From positions 1 to 6,492 of the forward strand of contig JAJYAW010000169.1 in the NCBI GenBank assembly GCA_021779335.1: a stretch of DNA of 6,492 nucleotides. Direction: 5' to 3'. The notes beneath the pieces were generated by a model. It did no database searches. It was not told the DNA's origin and worked only from the letters and a program-made list of their open reading frames with translations. Below are positions 1 to 6,492 of this stretch, piece after piece (the first letter of the stretch is position 1; each line of letters begins with the position of its first letter). The position numbers and the translations under genes were made by a program. The stretch comes from Myxococcales bacterium (lineage in GTDB: Bacteria; Myxococcota; Myxococcia; Myxococcales; Anaeromyxobacteraceae).

Positions 1-123
1 GCCGGGCGCCAGCGCCGCCAGCCGCGCGGCGCGGCGCTGGAAGACCTCGGCCGCGCCGGGGTGCGCCCGCAGGTAGGGGACGGCGCCGAGCGCGCCGCCG
101 CCCGCCAGGGCCTGCTCGCTCAA
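1..123 (-). CDS. fdhE: Probable FdhE-family formate dehydrogenase accessory protein (N-terminal part, runs off the window)
   Basis: A partial frame of 41 codons that continues past the left edge. FdhE proteins are cytoplasmic factors needed for formate dehydrogenase activity, and they are commonly encoded beside the structural genes. The visible residues include AAEVFQRRAARLAALAPG, which resembles the FdhE N-terminal region where E. coli has LYNRRAERLRELAENNP. The zinc-binding CXXC motifs of FdhE would lie outside the window. The start is uncertain. The frame has no ATG or GTG near fdnI, and TTG at 121-123 is the best candidate, with only a weak purine-rich patch (GCGGGG) ahead of it. The ATG at 138-140, ideally placed in an ATGA overlap with fdnI, is in another frame and stops after six codons. 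Identification rests on the short similarity plus operon position. Confidence 0.6.
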   Translation of the reverse strand, partial: MSEQALAGGGALGAVPYLRAHPGAAEVFQRRAARLAALAPG

Positions 124-136
124 GGGCCGGCCCCGC

Positions 137-775
137 TCATGGCTCGTCCTTGCCGCCCACCTCGCGCAGCCAGGCCGGGTGGTGGAAGCGCGCCCAGGCG
201 CGCGTGACGGTGCCGCGGATCATCGCGTCGATGGAGCCCTCGGTCCAGATGGCCGCGTAGACGTGGATGCCGATCCCCACGAACATGACGAAGGCGCAGG
301 CGGCGTGGACCAGCCCGGCGAGGCGCCGCACCCCGGCGGAGAAGTGGGGGGCGAACCAGGGCTGCCAGAGCAGCACGCCCGTGCCCGCCAGCACCGCGAT
401 GAGGGGCAGCATCGACCAGTACATGAGCTTCTGGCCGGCGTTGTACTTGTGCGTCTCGCCGACGTCGGCGTGCTCCTTGCGCATGTAGGCGAACATGTGG
501 CGCACCCAGCGCGAGTCGGCCGGGAGCCAGCGGTTGTCGGCCAGGTGCGACAGCGCGTACGGGTAGAACGTCAGCACCAGCGCCACCCCGGCCAGCGGGT
601 GGATGAAGCGCAGCAGCGGCCCGCCGCCGAAGAGGGCGGAGAGCCAGAAGAAGAAGGGGCTGAAGAGGGCCAGCCCGGAGGTGAAGAGGGCCGTGAAGAC
701 GATGGCCACGGCCCAGTGCGTGACGCGGACCGCGTTGGTGTGGCGCAGGATGAGGTCGCCGTCCCGGGTGCTCAT
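137..775 (-). CDS. fdnI: Formate dehydrogenase-N/O cytochrome b556 (gamma) subunit
   Basis: Membrane di-heme cytochrome b that takes electrons from FdnH and reduces quinone. It is 212 residues long, against 217 for E. coli FdnI. Four hydrophobic segments are visible at about residues 20-40, 54-75, 116-137 and 152-176. The histidines expected to ligate the two b hemes all fall at the right places: His20 (RVTHW), His59 (RFIHPLAG), His157 (GLVHAA) and His171 (GIHVYAA). They correspond to His18, His57, His155 and His169 in E. coli. The C-terminal motif GSIDAMIRGTVTRAWARFHHP is typical of the family. The start ATG overlaps the fdnH stop (ATGA) and has a strong ribosome binding site. The stop TGA also overlaps an ATG at 138-140, but that ATG opens only a six-codon frame. 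Confidence 0.96.
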   Translation of the reverse strand: MSTRDGDLILRHTNAVRVTHWAVAIVFTALFTSGLALFSPFFFWLSALFGGGPLLRFIHPLAGVALVLTFYPYALSHLADNRWLPADSRWVRHMFAYMRKEHADVGETHKYNAGQKLMYWSMLPLIAVLAGTGVLLWQPWFAPHFSAGVRRLAGLVHAACAFVMFVGIGIHVYAAIWTEGSIDAMIRGTVTRAWARFHHPAWLREVGGKDEP

Positions 776-1653
776 GGCTTCACCTCCCCGTCTGGCCGGT
801 CCCCGGGCGGCACGTCGAGCGGCCCGTAGCGCATGTAGTGGAGCAGCCCGGCCACCAGCACGCCCGCCAGGGTGGCCACCCCGACGCCGCGCGCCAGGCC
901 GCTGCGCCAGGCGCGCTGCACCAGCCCGACCTTGGGCCGGGCCGGCAGGCCGTAGGCCTCGGGCCGGTCGCCGTGCGGCAGGAGGTGGATGACGTGCGTC
1001 CCCCCCACGCCCCTGGGGTCGTAGACGGCCGCCCGGGTGAAGCCGCGCTCCCGCAGGTCCCCGAGCCGCTCCTCGGCCTCGAAGAGCATGTCCTGCTTGG
1101 AGCCGAAGTGGAGCGCCCCGGTGGGGCAGGACTTGATGCAGGCCGGCTCCAGGCCCACCGCCACCCGGTCGGAGCAGAGGGTGCACTTGTAGACCTTCGA
1201 GTCCCGCCCCGACAGCCGCGGGACGTCGAAGGGGCAGCCGGCCGTGCAGTAGCCGCAGCCGATGCACTGCTCCTCGTGGAAGTCGACGATGCCGTTGGAG
1301 TACTGGACGATGGCGCCCGGCGCCGGGCAGGCCCTCAGGCAGCCGGGGTCCTCGCAGTGGAGGCAGCCGTCCTTGAAGATGAGCCACTGCAGGGCGCCGT
1401 CGCGCTCCTCCTCGTGGAAGCGCATCAGGGTCCAGGACTGGTCGGAGAGGTCGGGCGGGGAGGTGTAGGAGCCCTCCTGGACGCCCACCACGTCGCGCAG
1501 GTCGTTCCACTCCATGCAGGCCGACTGGCAGGCCTTGCACCCGATGCAGCGGGAGACGTCGACGAGCTTGGCCACCTCCGGCGTGCGGCGCGCCGTGGGC
1601 GGCGTGGAGGTCCGGGCCGACTGGTTCTTGACGTCCAGCGATTGCAGGGCCAT
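772..1653 (-). CDS. fdnH: Formate dehydrogenase-N/O iron-sulfur (beta) subunit
   Basis: Electron-transfer subunit that carries electrons from FdnG to the cytochrome b subunit. At 293 residues it is essentially the length of E. coli FdnH (294). Sixteen cysteines in four groups should bind four [4Fe-4S] clusters: Cys36/39/42/46, Cys97/100/105/109, Cys130/133/136/140 and Cys157/160/172/176. The cysteines of different groups can pair to build the clusters, as in the E. coli enzyme. Conserved stretches include ANGIVDF-like YSNGIVDF, CIGCGYC and GVGGTHV. A single membrane helix (about 254-274) near the C-terminus anchors the protein beside FdnI. There is no signal peptide of its own, which fits export by piggy-back on the Tat signal of FdnG. 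The ATG lies 7 nt after the fdnG stop, with GAGG overlapping that TGA as the ribosome binding site. The stop overlaps the fdnI start by 4 nt. Confidence 0.97.
   Translation of the reverse strand: MALQSLDVKNQSARTSTPPTARRTPEVAKLVDVSRCIGCKACQSACMEWNDLRDVVGVQEGSYTSPPDLSDQSWTLMRFHEEERDGALQWLIFKDGCLHCEDPGCLRACPAPGAIVQYSNGIVDFHEEQCIGCGYCTAGCPFDVPRLSGRDSKVYKCTLCSDRVAVGLEPACIKSCPTGALHFGSKQDMLFEAEERLGDLRERGFTRAAVYDPRGVGGTHVIHLLPHGDRPEAYGLPARPKVGLVQRAWRSGLARGVGVATLAGVLVAGLLHYMRYGPLDVPPGDRPDGEVKP
781..787 (-). promoter_or_regulatory. Strong Shine-Dalgarno sequence inside fdnH for fdnI
   Basis: GGAGGTG lies 5 nt upstream of the fdnI ATG (773-775), inside the last codons of fdnH. With the ATGA stop/start overlap it fixes the fdnI start and suggests translational coupling that keeps the beta and gamma subunits in step. 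Confidence 0.7.
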
Positions 1654-1660
1654 GGGCGCC

Positions 1661-4600
1661 TCACGCCTTCCGCACGTCGACCAGGAACGCCTTGAACTCC
1701 GGCGTCTGGATGTTGGCGTCGCCCACCGACGGGGTGAGCGTGTTGGTGAGGTAGCCCGGCCTGGTCAGCCCCTCGTACCCCCAGTGGATGGGCAGGCCGA
1801 CGGTGTGGACCTCCTGCCCCTGCACCGCCAGCGTGCGGATGCGCCTGGTCACCATGGCCTTCACCTTGATCTCGCCGCGCCCCGAGCGGACCACCACCCG
1901 GTCGCCGTTCCGGATGCCGCGCAGCCTGGCCAGCCCCTCGCCGATCTCCACGAAGGCCTCGGGCTGCAGGACCGCCGCGATGCGGGTGTGCTTGGTCCAG
2001 AAGTGGAAGTGCTCGGTGAGCCGGTAGGTGGTGGCCACGAAGGGGAAGTCCCTGGCCGTGCCGAGCCGCGCCCGGTCCCGCTGGTAGACGCGGGCGGCCG
2101 GGTTGGAGATCACCCGGCCGAAGGGGTTCCTCGCCAGCGGCGTCTCGAACGGCTCGTAGTGCTCCGGGAAGGGCCCCTCGACGAGGCCGCCCAGCGCGAA
2201 GAGCTTGCCGACCCCCTCGGCGTTCATGATGAAGGGCGCCATCCCCTCGTCCGGCGGCGAGTCCACCTTGAAGTCCGGCACGTCGGCCCCGGCCCACGCC
2301 TTGCCGTTCCAGAAGACGAAGCGGCGGGTCGGGTCCCACGGCCTCCCGGCCGGATCGGCCGACGCCCGGTTGTAGAGGATGCGCCGGTTGGCCGGCCACG
2401 ACCAGGCCCAGCCGGGCGTGTTGCCCAGGCCGGTGGGATCGGCCGCGTCGCGCCGGGCCATCTGGTTGCCGGCCTGCGTCCAGCTCCCGCAGAAGATCCA
2501 GCAGCCGGCGGCGGTGCTGCCGTCGTCCCGCAGGTGGACGAAGGTCGCCAGCTGCTCGCCGGCCCGGGCCAGCACCTTGGTCTTGTCCTTGGGGTCCGTC
2601 ACGTCGGCCAGCGCCACGCCGTTGAACTCGCGGGCCAGCTCCCCGGCCGAGGGGGCGCGCGGGATCTGGTAGGGCCAGGGGAGCTTCACCACGGGGTCGG
2701 GGAAGGCGCCGCCCTCCTTCAGGTAGAGGTCGCGCACCGCCAGGAAGAGCTCGGCCATGATCTCCGGATCGCCCCTGGCCTCGCCGGGCGGGTCGGCCGC
2801 CTTCCAGTGCCACTGCAGCCAGCGGCCGCTGTTGACGAGCGAGCCGTCCTCCTCGGCGAAGCAGGTGGCGGGGAGCCGGAAGACCTCGGTCTGGATGCTG
2901 GCCGGGTCGACGGCGTTGAACTCGCCGTGGTCCTTCCAGAAGGTGGAGGTCTCGGTCTCGAGCGGATCGATGACCACCAGGTACTTCAGCCTGGAGAGCG
3001 CGCCGGTGAGCTTGGCCTTGTCCGGCACCGAGGCGAGCGGGTTGAAGCCCTGGCAGAAGTAGCCGTTGATCTTCCCCTCCGCCATGAGCTCGAAGGCCGC
3101 CAGGATGTCGTAGGTCTTGTCGTTCTTGGGGAGCCAGTCGTAGCGGAAGTCGTTCTCCTTGCGGGCCTCCGCCCCGTACCAGGCCTTGAGGAGCGAGACG
3201 AAGAACTTCGGGTAGTTCTGCCAGTAGTTCATCTGGCCGGGCCGCAGGGCCTTGGGCGTGCGCTTCGCCAGGTAGGTCGCGAGGTCCGGATCCTGCTCGG
3301 TGGGCAGGGTCAGGTAGCCCGGCAGCAGGTGGCTCATGACGCCCAGGTCGGTGAGCCCCTGGATGTTGGAGTGCCCGCGCAGCGCGTTCACGCCGCCGCC
3401 GGGGATGCCGATGTTCCCCAGCAGGAGCTGGATCATGGCGATGGCGCGGATGTTCTGCGAGCCGACCGAGTGCTGCGTCCAGCCCAGCGCGTAGAGGCTG
3501 GTCATGGCGCGGTCGGGCCGGGCCGTCGAGGCGATGAGGCCGCAGATCTCCTCGAAGTCCTTCACCGGCACGCCGGTCACGCTGGAGACCAGCTCCGGCG
3601 TGTAGCGCGCGTAGTGGCGCTTCATGGCCTGGTAGACGCAGCGCGGGTCGGTGAGCGTCGGGTCGACCCTGGCGAACCCGTGCTCGTCGAGGTCGTAGGC
3701 CCAGGTCTGCTTGTCGTAGGTCCGCCGGGCCTCGTCGTAGCCGGTGAAGAGCCCGTCGTCGAAGCCGTAGTCGGCGCGCAGGAGGAACGGGGCGTTGGTG
3801 TAGGCGGTGACGTACTCGCGCTGGATGGCGTCCTTCTCCAGCAGGTGGCGGATGACGCCGCCCAGGAAGGCGATGTCGGTGCCGGGCCGGAGCTGGGCGA
3901 ACTTGTCGGCGACCGCGGCGGTGCGGGTGAAGCGCGGGTCCACCACCACGAGGCGCGCCCGGTTGGCGAGCTTGGCCTCGATGACCCACTTGAAGCCGCA
4001 GGGGTGGGCCTCCGCGGGGTTGCCGCCCATGACCAGCACGACGTCGGCGTTCTTGATGTCGGTCCAGTGGTTGGTCATCGCACCGCGGCCGAAGGTGGGG
4101 GCCAGACCGGCCACCGTGGGGCCGTGTCAAACACGCGCCTGGTTGTCGAGCGCCGTCATCCCGAGCGCCCGGATCACCTTGTTGGTGATGTACCCCGCCT
4201 CGTTGGAGGAGGCGGAGGCGGCCAGGAAGGCCACGCTGGTCCAGCGGTTGACCGTGACGTCGCCGGCCTTCTGCAGGAAGTTGGCGTCCCGGTCGTCCTT
4301 CATGAGCCGGGCGATGCGCTGCACCGCGAAGTCCCAGGTGACGCGCTTGAACTCGCGCTCGCCGGGGGCGCGGTACTCGGGGAAGCGGAGGCGGTGCGGG
4401 CTGTGGATGAAGTCGACCAGCGAGGCGCCCTTGGGGCAGAGGGTGCCGCGGTTGACCGGGTGGTCCGGATCGCCCTCGACGTGGATGATCTCGGTGCGGG
4501 CGTTCCTGGCCTTGTCGCCCAGCCCGTAGAGGATGACGCCGCAGCCCACCGAGCAGTAGGGGCAGGTGTTGCGGGTCTCCGAGGCGCGGGCCAGCTTGAA

Positions 4601-4711
4601 CTCCCGCACCTCGGCGAGGACGCGGGCGGGGGAGAAGCCGAGCGCGGCGAGGCTGGAGCCGGCCAGGCCGCCGGCGGCGAGCTTGACGAACTGCCTGCGG
4701 GAGTATTCCAC
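1661..4711 (-). CDS. fdnG: Formate dehydrogenase-N/O major (catalytic) subunit, selenocysteine-containing
   Basis: Catalytic subunit of respiratory formate dehydrogenase. It oxidises formate to CO2 at a molybdenum (or tungsten) bis-MGD site and passes electrons to FdnH. The translation is 1016 residues including selenocysteine, against about 1015 for E. coli FdnG. Residues 1-33 form a Tat signal (SRRQFVK, then a hydrophobic stretch), so the mature protein faces the periplasm. Cys50, Cys53, Cys57 and Cys92 should bind one [4Fe-4S] cluster, with Lys94 (CPKG) beside it. An in-frame TGA at codon 195 lies in DNQARV-Sec-HGPTVAGLAPTFGRG, which matches the E. coli active site almost residue for residue. 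It is followed by the conserved His196 and MTNHW. The pterin-binding body follows, then a C-terminal dinucleotide-binding domain (about 890-1010). A standard gene caller would split the gene into 4127-4711 and a GTG-start fragment at 1661-4114. The gene may equally be called fdoG. Confidence 0.96.
4087..4129 (-). promoter_or_regulatory. Selenocysteine UGA codon and bacterial SECIS-like hairpin
   Basis: The UGA (4127-4129) is followed in the mRNA by a hairpin in the position expected for a bacterial SECIS. The outer stem GGUG (4112-4115) pairs with CACC (4094-4097) and the inner stem GCC (4109-4111) with GGC (4101-4103). A 3-nt bulge (4098-4100) lies on the 3' side, and the apical loop is GGUCU (4104-4108). 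GGCC at 4120-4123 could add a lower stem with GGCC at 4087-4090. The loop resembles the AGGUCU loop of E. coli fdhF, whose G and U bases SelB recognises. Decoding would need SelA, SelB, SelC and SelD, none of which are in this window. The pairing was drawn by eye; no folding energy was computed. Confidence 0.88.
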
Positions 4712-4716
4712 GCGGA

Positions 4717-4721
4717 CCTCC
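4717..4721 (-). promoter_or_regulatory. Ribosome binding site that fixes the fdnG GTG start
   Basis: GGAGG sits 5 nt upstream of the GTG at 4709-4711. The codons that follow read (M)EYSRRQFVK, the start of a twin-arginine signal peptide. This site favours GTG 4711 over an in-frame ATG at 4849, which would add 46 unrelated residues ahead of the signal peptide. Confidence 0.8.
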
Positions 4722-4734
4722 GGGGCGAGGCCAC

Positions 4735-4740
4735 AGCATA
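4735..4740 (-). promoter_or_regulatory. -10-like hexamer TATGCT upstream of fdnG
   Basis: TATGCT matches four of six bases of the sigma-70 -10 consensus and lies in the only A/T-leaning patch of the 177-nt gap before fdnG. Transcription from it would give a leader of roughly 17-20 nt containing the Shine-Dalgarno sequence. No convincing -35 hexamer lies at 16-18 nt spacing, so the promoter would have to be activator-dependent, or this is a chance match. A sigma-54 -24/-12 element was looked for and not convincingly found. Confidence 0.2.
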
Positions 4741-4841
4741 CGCACCCGGGGCCTCGGACCTCGCGCCAGGCCCGGCGCCTCGTTGGGCTCCACCGACGGA
4801 GGGACCGGGCCGGGGGTGTGCGGAAGAGCGCAGGCGCCCCC

Positions 4842-4855
4842 GCGGTCACGACCGC
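4842..4855. promoter_or_regulatory. 6-2-6 inverted repeat in the regulator-fdnG gap; possible operator
   Basis: The gap between the response regulator and fdnG contains perfect 6-bp arms, GCGGTC and GACCGC, separated by 2 bp, about 130 nt upstream of the fdnG start. This symmetry could bind a dimeric regulator. OmpR-family proteins, however, usually bind direct repeats, and short GC palindromes arise easily by chance here. No second copy was noticed in the gap. Confidence 0.2.
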
Positions 4856-4867
4856 CCGTCCCCGGGG

Positions 4868-4885
4868 CCGGCGGGACGCCGCCGG
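4868..4885 (-). terminator. GC hairpin just after the response regulator stop; possible terminator or attenuator
   Basis: Three bases past the TAG stop of the regulator, the minus strand carries CCGGCGG, a CGTC loop and CCGCCGG, a perfect 7-bp GC stem. It is followed by C/G-rich sequence (CCCCGGGG) and has no U-tract, so it is not a canonical intrinsic terminator. In a genome this GC-rich, chance stems are common. Its position directly after a stop codon is what makes it worth listing. It could partly separate transcription of the regulators from fdnGHI, or stabilise the 3' end of the regulator message. Confidence 0.35.
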
Positions 4886-4888
4886 GGC

Positions 4889-5581
4889 CTACGCGTTGAA
4901 GCGGTACCCGATGCCCCGCACGGTCTCGAGGTGGCGGGGCGCCTCGGCGTCGTCGCCGATGTGGGCGCGCAGCCTGGCCACGAAGTTGTCCACCGTGCGC
5001 GCCGTGCCGAAGTAGGCGGCGCCCCAGACCGCCACCATGAGCTGCTCGCGCGAGTAGACGCGATCCGGGTGCGCCACGAAGAAGGCCAGCAGGTCGAACT
5101 CGCGGGTGGTGAGCTCCAGCGTCCGGCCCTCGACGGTGGCCCGCCGCGCCACCAGGTCCAGGGTCACCGGCCCGGCCCGCTTGACCCCCTGCGCCTCGCC
5201 CGTCTCGCCGCGGCCGCGGCGCCGCCGCAGCAGCGCCCCGATGCGGGCCAGCAGCTCCTTGAGCGAGAAGGGCTTGGTCATGTAGTCGTCGGCCCCGAGC
5301 TGCAGCCCGGCCACCTTGTCCGACTCGTGCCCCTTGGCCGAGAGGATGAGCACCGGCAGGTCCGGGTCCTCGCGCCGCAGCTCCCGGATGATCTCCAGGC
5401 CGGAGAGGCGCGGCAGCATGAGATCGACCACCAGCAGGTCGAAGCGCTCGGTGCGCGCCAGCTGGAGGCCGGTCTCGCCGTCGGCGGCGGAGCGGACCGC
5501 GTACCCCTCCATGCCCAGGTTGAGCTGCAGGCCGCGCAGGATGGACGGGTCGTCCTCGATGACCAGGATGCGCTCGCTCAC
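4889..5581 (-). CDS. Response regulator, OmpR/PhoB family
   Basis: A 230-residue DNA-binding response regulator, the usual length for the family. The receiver domain (about residues 3-118) has the acidic pair Asp10/Asp11, phospho-acceptor Asp53 (VVDLMLP), Ser81 at the switch position and Lys103 (MTKPFS). A short Arg-rich linker (119-135) leads to a winged-helix output domain (about 137-228), with the recognition-helix stretch RTVDNFVARLRAHIG and a C-terminal wing ending GIGYRFNA. All residues needed for phosphorylation are present. The start is a GTG overlapping the stop of the kinase gene by 4 nt. A strong Shine-Dalgarno sequence (GGAGGG, 5586-5591) sits about 5 nt upstream, so the two are very probably co-translated cognate partners. 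The regulator lies immediately upstream of the formate dehydrogenase operon on the same strand, which makes that operon a plausible target. This is inference from position only. Confidence 0.96.
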   Translation of the reverse strand: MSERILVIEDDPSILRGLQLNLGMEGYAVRSAADGETGLQLARTERFDLLVVDLMLPRLSGLEIIRELRREDPDLPVLILSAKGHESDKVAGLQLGADDYMTKPFSLKELLARIGALLRRRRGRGETGEAQGVKRAGPVTLDLVARRATVEGRTLELTTREFDLLAFFVAHPDRVYSREQLMVAVWGAAYFGTARTVDNFVARLRAHIGDDAEAPRHLETVRGIGYRFNA

Positions 5582-6492
5582 GCGGCCCTCCCCTTGGCGG
5601 GCGGCGAGGCGGGCTCGGCCGCCGGCAGCGCCACGGTGAAGGTGGCCCCGTGCCCCACCTCGGAGGCCACGCTGATGCGCCCGCCGTGCGCCACCACGAT
5701 GTGCTTGACCATGGCCAGCCCCAGCCCCGAGCCCTCGATGGTCCGCTCCAGCGGATCGCGGGCCCGGTAGAACTTGTCGAAGATCCGCTTCTGGTCCGGG
5801 AGCGCGATGCCCGGGCCGTTGTCGGTGACGGTGAGGAGCACGGTCGGGCCGCTGCGGGCGGCGCCCACGGTGATGACCTTCTCCGGGCCGGTGTACTTGT
5901 GGGCGTTGTTGAGCAGGTCGAGGAGCGCGCCGCTGAGCGCCTCGCGGTCGGCCATGACGGCGGGCAGGCCGGGCTCCACCTCCCGCCGCACCTGGGCCGG
6001 GTGGGAGAGCCGCTGCGGCTCGAAGGCCTGCAGCGCGGCGTCGATGATGGGCTCCACCGGCTGGCGCAGGAACTGGTAGGTGCGCCGGCCCGACTCCATG
6101 CGGGCCCAGTCGAGCAGCCGGTTGATGAGGCCGGAGAGGCGGCCGGTCTCCTCGGCGATGATCTCCAGCGCCTCGCGCTGCCGCTCCGGGTCCGGCAGCC
6201 GCCCGAGCTGGAGCGTCTCCACGAACATGCGGATGGAGGTGAGCGGGGTGCGCAGGTCGTGGCTCACCTTGTTGACGAAGTCGGTCTGCAGCCGGGCCAC
6301 CCGCGCCTCCCGCTGCACCACCAGCAGGGTGGCCGCCGTGCCGCCCACGGTGGTGGCCACCAGGGCCAGGATCAGCCCGCCGAAGACGTAGTCGCGGGCG
6401 GCGGCGCCGAAGACCAGGATGAGCACGCCCACCGCCAGCATGAGGGCGGCCGGGACGAAGACGAAGCCGACGATGAGGGGCAGGACGCGGCG
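5578..6492 (-). CDS. Sensor histidine kinase, HisKA/HATPase_c type (5' end outside window)
   Basis: This is the kinase of a two-component system. It should autophosphorylate on histidine and pass the phosphate to the response regulator encoded directly downstream. The frame stays open to the right window edge, so the start and any N-terminal sensor region are missing; 304 codons are visible. Counting from the edge, two hydrophobic segments (about residues 4-28 and 37-59) are joined by a short linker. The H-box FVNKVSHDLRTPL follows, with phospho-acceptor His78. The ATP-binding domain shows an N-box (LLNNAHKYTGP, about 194-203), a G1 box (DNGPG, 224-228), an F-box (FDKFYR, 238-243) and a G2 box (GSGLGL, 254-259). 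The kinase core therefore looks intact. An internal ATG at 6441 falls between residues of the first membrane segment and is unlikely to be the start. The TGA stop overlaps the regulator's GTG (GTGA), which implies translational coupling. The signal sensed cannot be read from this fragment. Confidence 0.93.
   Translation of the reverse strand, partial: RRVLPLIVGFVFVPAALMLAVGVLILVFGAAARDYVFGGLILALVATTVGGTAATLLVVQREARVARLQTDFVNKVSHDLRTPLTSIRMFVETLQLGRLPDPERQREALEIIAEETGRLSGLINRLLDWARMESGRRTYQFLRQPVEPIIDAALQAFEPQRLSHPAQVRREVEPGLPAVMADREALSGALLDLLNNAHKYTGPEKVITVGAARSGPTVLLTVTDNGPGIALPDQKRIFDKFYRARDPLERTIEGSGLGLAMVKHIVVAHGGRISVASEVGHGATFTVALPAAEPASPPAKGRAA

Larger units (their letters stand above)
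4712..4888. other. Intergenic region between the response regulator and fdnG
   Basis: This 177-nt gap is the only substantial non-coding stretch in the window, and the natural place for an fdnGHI promoter and operator. It holds the GC hairpin at 4868-4885, the inverted repeat at 4842-4855, the -10-like hexamer at 4735-4740 and the fdnG ribosome binding site. An in-frame extension of fdnG can be translated back to an ATG at 4849, but it shows no family similarity and precedes the Tat signal, so it is not taken as coding. No A/T-rich FNR or NarL-like site was recognised by eye. Confidence 0.6.

Noticed and set aside
179..829. Plus-strand open frames antisense to fdnI
   Set aside because: They are compositional shadows of a well-supported membrane protein gene. 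No ribosome binding site or recognisable domain was seen.
137..1540. A 467-codon minus-strand frame ending at the fdnI stop
   Set aside because: Only its last 212 codons (from ATG 775) are real fdnI. The upstream part runs out of frame through fdnH and looks like shadow sequence.
1661..4114. A separate 817-residue molybdopterin oxidoreductase starting at GTG 4114
   Set aside because: It is the C-terminal part of fdnG. The frame is continuous across the UGA with conserved residues on both sides, so there is one selenoprotein gene, not two genes or a pseudogene.
1425..4793. Long minus-strand open frame (1122 codons) overlapping fdnG in another frame
   Set aside because: It is an Arg/Gly/Pro/Ala-rich shadow of fdnG with no family features. 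The fdnG frame carries every expected motif once the UGA is read as selenocysteine.
1514..5770. Very long plus-strand open frame (over 1400 codons) antisense to fdnG, fdnH and the regulator
   Set aside because: It is antisense to genes with clear family motifs, its translation is low-complexity (rich in Gly, Ala, Val, Arg, Glu, His) with no recognisable domain, and such frames are expected when third-codon GC is extreme.
1..6492. Search for tRNA or rRNA genes, CRISPR arrays, insertion sequences, long repeats and signs of recent transfer
   Set aside because: None was recognised by eye. Composition appears uniform and the genes are tightly packed, with nothing resembling a transposase, repeat array or attachment site.

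Overview
This is a very GC-rich window in which every supported gene lies on the minus strand, so it reads from the right edge to the left. The third-codon GC bias is extreme, and it leaves long spurious open frames antisense to the real genes. Base composition and family content suggest a high-GC bacterium such as a member of Myxococcota (Anaeromyxobacter-like) or a high-GC proteobacterium. Nothing seen here fixes the genus.

Reading in the direction of transcription, the window opens with a membrane-bound sensor histidine kinase (partial, 5578-6492) that overlaps by 4 nt (GTGA) an OmpR/PhoB-type response regulator (4889-5581). A 177-nt gap follows, holding a perfect GC hairpin just after the regulator stop, a 6-2-6 inverted repeat and a weak -10-like hexamer. 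Next comes a complete respiratory formate dehydrogenase-N/O operon. The catalytic subunit FdnG (1661-4711) is a selenoprotein read through an in-frame UGA at 4127-4129. It is followed by the four-cluster iron-sulfur subunit FdnH (772-1653) and the cytochrome b subunit FdnI (137-775). The 5' end of a probable fdhE, a formate dehydrogenase maturation factor, runs off the left edge.

Together the three structural subunits form a Tat-exported, periplasm-facing complex. Formate is oxidised at a molybdenum or tungsten bis-pterin/selenocysteine site. Electrons pass through one [4Fe-4S] cluster in FdnG and four in FdnH to two b hemes in FdnI, and from there to the quinone pool. Three points deserve attention: (1) the UGA and its SECIS-like hairpin, which a standard gene caller would split into two genes; (2) an abrupt frame problem at the fdhE start; (3) the two-component system directly upstream of the operon, a candidate regulator of formate respiration. 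The operon is a known type. I see no wholly new system in this window.
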